36,742 bases of DNA from positions 1 to 36,742 of the forward strand of contig JAFXUS010000081.1 of assembly GCA_017535125.1 (NCBI GenBank). Direction: 5' to 3'. Source of the DNA: Bacteroidales bacterium (GTDB lineage: Bacteria; Bacteroidota; Bacteroidia; Bacteroidales; UBA932). Below, piece after piece: positions 33,031 through 36,742 of this stretch; position 1 is the first letter of the stretch; each line of letters begins with the position of its first letter. A program made the translations under genes and the position numbers. Below the pieces are notes generated by a model. It was given only the letters and a program-made list of their open reading frames with translations, was not told the origin of the DNA and searched no databases.

Positions 33031-34680
33031 TTAATAATTCAGTGATTTGCGGTAGTTGTAGCCGGCCTGCTCGAGGACGGGGAATTCGTGCTCGCGCAGC
33101 ACGCGCAGGAAACGGGTCCAGTCGCGCTGTCCCGCGGGGCACCATTGCACCTCCGCGAGTGCGAGCATGCGCGGGAGCAGCATGTATTCCAGCTGCTCCG
33201 GCGTGGCGATGTATTCCGTCCAGAGGTTCGCCTGCACACCGAGGATATGGTGCGCGCCCGCCGGGTCTATGCCCTCCAGCGGATCCATCGAATACAGCTT
33301 TTCCAGCGTGACGACGCCGTGGAAGCCGTCCGGTTCCCCGGCGGGGTCCTCCGCCTGGCGATAGTCGAAATAGCAGTGCGAGACGGGCGACAGGATGGCG
33401 TCGAAGCCCTCGGCGGCCGCCTGGACGGCGCCTTCCGTGCCCCGCCAGGACATCACGGTCGCGCCCGGGGCGAGCTGCCCTTCGAGGATCTCGTCCCAGC
33501 CGATGATCTTCTTGCCCTTCGTGGCCAGGAAGTCCTGGACGCGCCCCGTCACATAGTTCTGCAGGTATTGTTCCGCCGTGAAACGGTCGTCGTCATGCAG
33601 GCCCAGCGCGCGGATTAGCGCCTGGCATTCCGGGCATTTCTTCCACTCGTCCTTGGGACATTCGTCCCCGCCGATGTGGACGTATTCGCCCGGGAAGAGT
33701 TCCGCCACCTCGGCCAGCACGGCCTCCAGGAAGGCGAAGGTGCTCTCCTTGCCCACGCAGAGGACCTGGTCGGAGACGCCCCATTTCGTCCAGGCGGCGT
33801 AAGGACCGCCGGTGCAGCCCAGCTCCGGATAGGCGGACAGGGCCGCCAGCATGTGGCCGGGAAGGTCGATTTCCGGCACCACGGTGATGCCGCGCACCGC
33901 CGCGTAGTCTACCACCTCGCGGATCTGCTCCTGCGTGTAGAAGCCGCCGTAACGGATGCCGTCGTTGGACGAGAAATCATGACCGACCATCGTGCCTTCG
34001 CGCCAGCAGGCGATCTGGCTCAGCAGCGGGTAGGACTTGATCTCGATGCGCCAACCCTGGTCGTCGGTGAGGTGCCAGTGGAAGCGGTTCAGCTTGTACA
34101 TGGCCATCACGTCCAGGTAGCGCTTGATCTCGTCTATGTCCCAGAAATGGCGGGAGCAGTCGAGGTGCATGCCGCGCCAGGCGAAGCGTGGCTCGTCGCG
34201 GATGATGCAGCCGGGCAGGACCCAGCGTTCCTTTTCGGCCGTCCGCTGGCCGTAGATGGCCGCGGGCAGCAGCTGCCGGAGCGTATGCAGGGCATAGAGG
34301 ACGCCGGCGTGGCCGCTCGCGCGGACCACGAGGCGGCCGGATGCAATTTCAATCACGTATGCTTCCGGAGCCAGCACGGCGTCGCGCAGGAAAAAGGCGC
34401 CCTTCACCTTGCCCGACGCGACCGCCTGGTCGAGTCCGGGGGGCGCGGAGAACGGGCAGGACTTGCCGCTGACGTAGCCCAGATGGGAGGCGAAATCCCG
34501 GACGGCGGCCCGGGTCTCCATGCTGAAGGTCGGATCGCACTTGAAAGGCCTGCCGGAAATGCGGACGCTGCCGCTGCCCGGAACGATCTCCGCAGGCCGG
34601 GGGACGACATCCTCCGGCGCACCCGCCCGCGCGGACACGGCGAGCAGGCACAGTACACCCATGAGCAGGAAACGTTTCAT
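33031..34680 (-). CDS. Beta-N-acetylhexosaminidase (GH20)
   Basis: A 549-residue secreted glycosidase that removes terminal N-acetylglucosamine or -galactosamine. The signal is MKRFLLMGVLCLLAVSARA; no lipobox. The GH20 N-terminal domain (~25-160) is followed by the TIM barrel: RFHWHLTDDQGWRIEIKSYP, PEIDLPGHMLAAL, and the catalytic pair D339-E340 in YVHIGGDECPK. Other substrate contacts such as GWDEIL and WRGTEG are present. Mechanism: substrate-assisted catalysis. I start at ATG 34680 for a clean signal; the frame allows six more residues. Followed 7 bases later by the peptidase gene; it may help strip host glycans or recycle cell wall sugars. Confidence 0.94.
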   Translation of the reverse strand: MKRFLLMGVLCLLAVSARAGAPEDVVPRPAEIVPGSGSVRISGRPFKCDPTFSMETRAAVRDFASHLGYVSGKSCPFSAPPGLDQAVASGKVKGAFFLRDAVLAPEAYVIEIASGRLVVRASGHAGVLYALHTLRQLLPAAIYGQRTAEKERWVLPGCIIRDEPRFAWRGMHLDCSRHFWDIDEIKRYLDVMAMYKLNRFHWHLTDDQGWRIEIKSYPLLSQIACWREGTMVGHDFSSNDGIRYGGFYTQEQIREVVDYAAVRGITVVPEIDLPGHMLAALSAYPELGCTGGPYAAWTKWGVSDQVLCVGKESTFAFLEAVLAEVAELFPGEYVHIGGDECPKDEWKKCPECQALIRALGLHDDDRFTAEQYLQNYVTGRVQDFLATKGKKIIGWDEILEGQLAPGATVMSWRGTEGAVQAAAEGFDAILSPVSHCYFDYRQAEDPAGEPDGFHGVVTLEKLYSMDPLEGIDPAGAHHILGVQANLWTEYIATPEQLEYMLLPRMLALAEVQWCPAGQRDWTRFLRVLREHEFPVLEQAGYNYRKSLNY

Positions 34681-34694
34681 CGGGATAAAGATAA

Positions 34695-35291
34695 TCAATA
34701 AATCAACAAACCGACCACGCCTGCGCCCAAAATGATGGCGATCGGACCGGCTTTCCTGGAGATGCCGAGCGCGAAGGCGGCCGCGAAAATGACCCAGGAC
34801 GTCCAGTCCGGGAAGCTCTCCCGGATCACGCTCAGCTGCGGCTGCAGTCCGGACCAGCGGGTCCGGAAAATGAGCACGAGCGCCGCTGCGCCGATCAGTC
34901 CGGCCACGGCCGGCCGCAGGGCGCGCATCATGTCCGCGAAGGTGCGTCCTTCGTGGAAGCGGTAGAAGAAACGGATGATCAGGAAGAAGACGAGGAAGGA
35001 GGGGAGCACCACCGCGAAGGTGGCCAGGACCGAGCCGAGCACGCCGCCCAGCTCGCCGAAACCGGCTCCGTACATCACCTCGTAGCCCACGTAGGTGGCG
35101 CAGTTGATACCGATCGGGCCCGGCGTGGATTGGGAGATGGCCACGATGTCCGTGAACATCTCCTGCGTAATCCAGCCGTGCGCCGTGACCACCTGTCCCT
35201 GGATGAGGGAGAGCATCGCCCCGCCGCCACCGAAGTTGAACAGCCCGATGAAGAAGAAGGTGAAAAACAGTTGTCCCAACAATCCGGTCAT
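34695..35291 (-). CDS. CHR-family transporter, second half-size subunit
   Basis: A 198-residue membrane protein with six or so hydrophobic helices. It carries the CHR (chromate ion transporter) signature: FNFGGGGAMLSLIQGQVV near the start and SQSTPGPIGINCATYVGY. Single-domain CHR proteins work in pairs; the partner is the gene directly upstream, overlapping by 4 bases (ATGA). The real start is ATG 35291; the longer frame reads the partner's sequence. Known CHR members export chromate, but these pairs are widespread in anaerobes, where the true substrate is not settled. Confidence 0.88.
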   Translation of the reverse strand: MTGLLGQLFFTFFFIGLFNFGGGGAMLSLIQGQVVTAHGWITQEMFTDIVAISQSTPGPIGINCATYVGYEVMYGAGFGELGGVLGSVLATFAVVLPSFLVFFLIIRFFYRFHEGRTFADMMRALRPAVAGLIGAAALVLIFRTRWSGLQPQLSVIRESFPDWTSWVIFAAAFALGISRKAGPIAIILGAGVVGLLIY

Positions 35292-35839
35292 GACGCTTTC
35301 TTCTGGAGGATCAGGGAAACGGACACGGAGACCGAAATGGTCACAAGGATGATCCAGATCGGGGAGACTTTCAGGAAGGCGACGCCCAGCAGGGAAAAGA
35401 TGGCGATCAGCCAGGTCCACCAGGACTTGCAGCCGGACTTCGCCATCCGCACGGCGGGCACGAGGATCAGCGCCACGGCGGCCGGGCGGACGCCCTGGAA
35501 AAAGCGGCGCACGATGTCATTGTCCTGGAACTCGGTGAAGAACATCGCGATCAGCAGGATGATGACCAGGGACGGGAGTACGGCACCCAGCGCGGCCACG
35601 ATACTGCCTGGGAGGCGCTTGATTTTGTGGCCGGTGAAGATGGCCATGTTGACGGCCAGCAACCCCGGGGCGCTCTGCGCCAGCACGATCAGGTCCTGGA
35701 AATCTTCATCCGAGATCCAGCCGCGTCGGGTCAGTTCGCGTTCTATTAAAGGAAGCATTGCGTATCCGCCTCCGATGGTGAACGTCCCCACCTTGGCGAA
35801 TACGCAAAACAGTTTCCAGAGAGATGCCTGGGCGGGCAC
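35288..35839 (-). CDS. CHR-family transporter, first half-size subunit
   Basis: A 183-residue membrane protein, first of the CHR pair. Signature: KVGTFTIGGGYAMLPLIERE and AQSAPGLLAVNMAIFTG. I start it at GTG 35839, which overlaps the stop of the upstream gene by one base (TAGTG). A strong AAGGAGG lies 4 bases before it on the minus strand (35850-35844), within the last codons of the upstream gene; this decides the start, because no ATG occurs before the family block. A 68-residue longer frame overlaps the upstream gene and is not supported. It overlaps its partner by 4 bases. Confidence 0.87.
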   Translation of the reverse strand: MPAQASLWKLFCVFAKVGTFTIGGGYAMLPLIERELTRRGWISDEDFQDLIVLAQSAPGLLAVNMAIFTGHKIKRLPGSIVAALGAVLPSLVIILLIAMFFTEFQDNDIVRRFFQGVRPAAVALILVPAVRMAKSGCKSWWTWLIAIFSLLGVAFLKVSPIWIILVTISVSVSVSLILQKKAS

Positions 35840-36456
35840 TAGGCCTCCTTTTCGGCCAGCAGCGCGTCGGCCTTGGCCGCGAAGTGCTTGTACATCAGGG
35901 CGTCGACCGCCACGGCGAACGCGCAGCCCACGACGACCGCCACGACGACGAAGACGAAGCCGACCTTCGGGATGAGCGCGAAGATGCCGCAGACGACACC
36001 GATGAGGATGCCGGTGAGCAGCTGGATGGCGAAGATGCGCCATTTCTCGCCGAGCGTGATGTCATAGCTCAGCGTGAGGCTCTTGAGCGGGGATGTGCCC
36101 TTGTCGATCAGCAGGTAGGTGGCGAAGCCCCAGGCGAGCGAGAGGACGATGGCCGGAATGAACATGAAGGCCATCGCGGCGGTGATGCCGATGCTCAGCA
36201 GGCCGAGCAGCAGGAAGAAGTTGCCGAAGAACTTGAAATTCTCTTTGTCGAAAATGGACAGCGGATCCACCACTTCGCCCCGGCTCATGGCGATCACCGC
36301 CTTGTACAGGCCGACGGTCGTACCGACGTTCAGATACGGGATCCATACGGTCAGGACATAGAGGATGACGAGGAGAATGAGCGGGAGGACATTCTTGATG
36401 GCGAGCTGGAACGCATCCTTGATGGTTTCCACGACATTGATTTTAGGATAATCCAT
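35839..36456 (-). CDS. Membrane protein of unknown function (205 residues)
   Basis: I do not recognise a named family with confidence. The protein has five or six hydrophobic helices: LPLILLVILYVLTVWIPYL, FFLLLGLLSIGITAAMAFMF, PAIVLSLAWGFATYLLI, LLTGILIGVVCGIFALI and VGFVFVVVAVVVGCAFAVAV. The start MDYPKINVVETIKDAFQLAIKN is an amphipathic segment. The layout resembles DUF975-like or glycerophosphodiester phosphodiesterase membrane-domain proteins, which is a weak suggestion. It is the first gene of the minus-strand run, and its last codons carry the ribosome binding site for the CHR gene. Confidence 0.75.
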   Translation of the reverse strand: MDYPKINVVETIKDAFQLAIKNVLPLILLVILYVLTVWIPYLNVGTTVGLYKAVIAMSRGEVVDPLSIFDKENFKFFGNFFLLLGLLSIGITAAMAFMFIPAIVLSLAWGFATYLLIDKGTSPLKSLTLSYDITLGEKWRIFAIQLLTGILIGVVCGIFALIPKVGFVFVVVAVVVGCAFAVAVDALMYKHFAAKADALLAEKEA

Positions 36457-36480
36457 GAGGTTAGTGCTTTAGTTCAGCAT

Positions 36481-36488
36481 CAAATATC
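36481..36488 (-). promoter_or_regulatory. Weak candidate -7 element for the six-gene run
   Basis: On the minus strand GATATTTG, one mismatch to TAnnTTTG, ends 24 bases before the start codon at 36456. No -33 TTTG at the right distance. It is divergent from the rRNA promoter. Confidence 0.3.
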
Positions 36489-36535
36489 GCGAAAAAAACC
36501 GAGGAAAAAAATAGACGAAAAATTTTGTGAATAAA

Positions 36536-36567
36536 TTTGGTGAATTCAAAAAAGTGGTTTACCTTTG
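36536..36567 (+). promoter_or_regulatory. Promoter of the rRNA operon
   Basis: TTTG at 36536-36539, a 20-base spacer and TACCTTTG at 36560-36567, followed by GCAGTCCCTT. Full match to the phylum consensus, and the same -7/discriminator as tRNA-Leu. Confidence 0.85.
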
Positions 36568-36573
36568 CAGTCC

Positions 36574-36714
36574 CTTTCCGAGAGGAATGGACAAGATCAT
36601 TGAAAATACTGGAAGATAAGTACAAGCAAGTACCGAGAAACTAAGAATCGAGAGCGTTGATTTCTTTGGAAATTGATGAGTGTCAGGAGAAGACTGAGTA
36701 AGTATAAAGAATAT
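36574..36714 (+). other. Pre-16S leader
   Basis: About 140 bases between the predicted transcription start and the mature 16S end, A/G-rich and free of any reading frame of note. Such leaders carry antitermination and RNase processing sequences; the CAAGATCATTGAAAATACTG stretch (36593-36612) resembles what precedes 16S genes in related genomes, but I cannot define a boxA. Confidence 0.6.
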
Positions 36715-36742
36715 ACAAAGAAGAGTTTGATCCTGGCTCAGG
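36715..36742 (+). rRNA. 16S ribosomal RNA, first ~28 bases (partial)
   Basis: AGAGTTTGATCCTGGCTCAG at 36722-36741 is the universal 5' region of bacterial 16S rRNA. By alignment to E. coli numbering the mature 5' end should be near 36715. The gene continues beyond the window. Confidence 0.93.

Noticed and set aside
35840..36043. 68-residue upstream extension of the first CHR gene
   Set aside because: Arg/His-rich translation out of frame with the membrane protein gene it overlaps; GTG 35839 has a strong ribosome binding site.

Overview
This window is chromosomal DNA from a GC-rich member of the Bacteroidales (phylum Bacteroidota). Three things point there: the gene order secY-map-infA-rpmJ-rpsM-rpsK-rpsD-rpoA-rplQ, the Bacteroidota-type promoters (TTTG, about 19-21 bp, then TAnnTTTG), and families such as DUF4954 and the di-haem succinate dehydrogenase cytochrome b. 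I cannot fix the genus from sequence alone; an uncultured gut or rumen Bacteroidales lineage is my guess. No phage, transposase, integrase or CRISPR array is visible.

Layout. (1) 1-4222, plus strand: the end of the spc/alpha ribosomal operon (secY 3' end to rplQ). (2) 4226-7133, minus strand: two shikimate genes, aroB followed by a fused 3-dehydroquinate dehydratase/EPSP synthase. (3) 7159-9932, plus strand: tRNA-Leu(CAA), then two lipoprotein genes (polysaccharide deacetylase; S41 peptidase-like). (4) 9907-12803, minus strand: a small secreted protein, a CE1-type esterase lipoprotein and an unusual SLC1/DAACS transporter. (5) 12857-16726, plus strand: dusB, lpxK and an aminopeptidase P, with overlapping ends. 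(6) 16723-18054, minus strand: pyrH and frr. (7) 18173-21955, plus strand: a lone sdhC, then rplM-rpsI-rpsB-tsf. (8) 22221-24349, plus strand: a lipid-linked-glycan flippase and a cyclophilin lipoprotein. (9) 24537-28737, plus strand: DUF4954 beta-helix protein, double-SIS protein and lipoate-protein ligase. (10) 28734-36456, minus strand: a tightly packed six-gene run (membrane protein, two half-size CHR transporters, GH20 hexosaminidase, tricorn-like peptidase, aldo/keto reductase). (11) 36536-36742: promoter, leader and first bases of a 16S rRNA gene.

Most genes serve translation and its supply (ribosomal proteins, IF-1, EF-Ts, RRF, Map, Dus, tRNA, rRNA), the envelope (LpxK, flippase, several lipoproteins) or aromatic and lipoate metabolism. 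The strongest unexplained signals are: a family of short palindromic REP-like elements, two of which sit inverted inside the reading frame of the tricorn-like peptidase and appear to encode its Pro/Gly/Ala linker; a three-hairpin leader in front of rpsB; the AroD-AroA fusion; a DAACS transporter lacking the canonical substrate and sodium ligands; an orphan sdhC; and the uncharacterised DUF4954/double-SIS pair. I did not find a defence system or another obviously new multi-gene machine.
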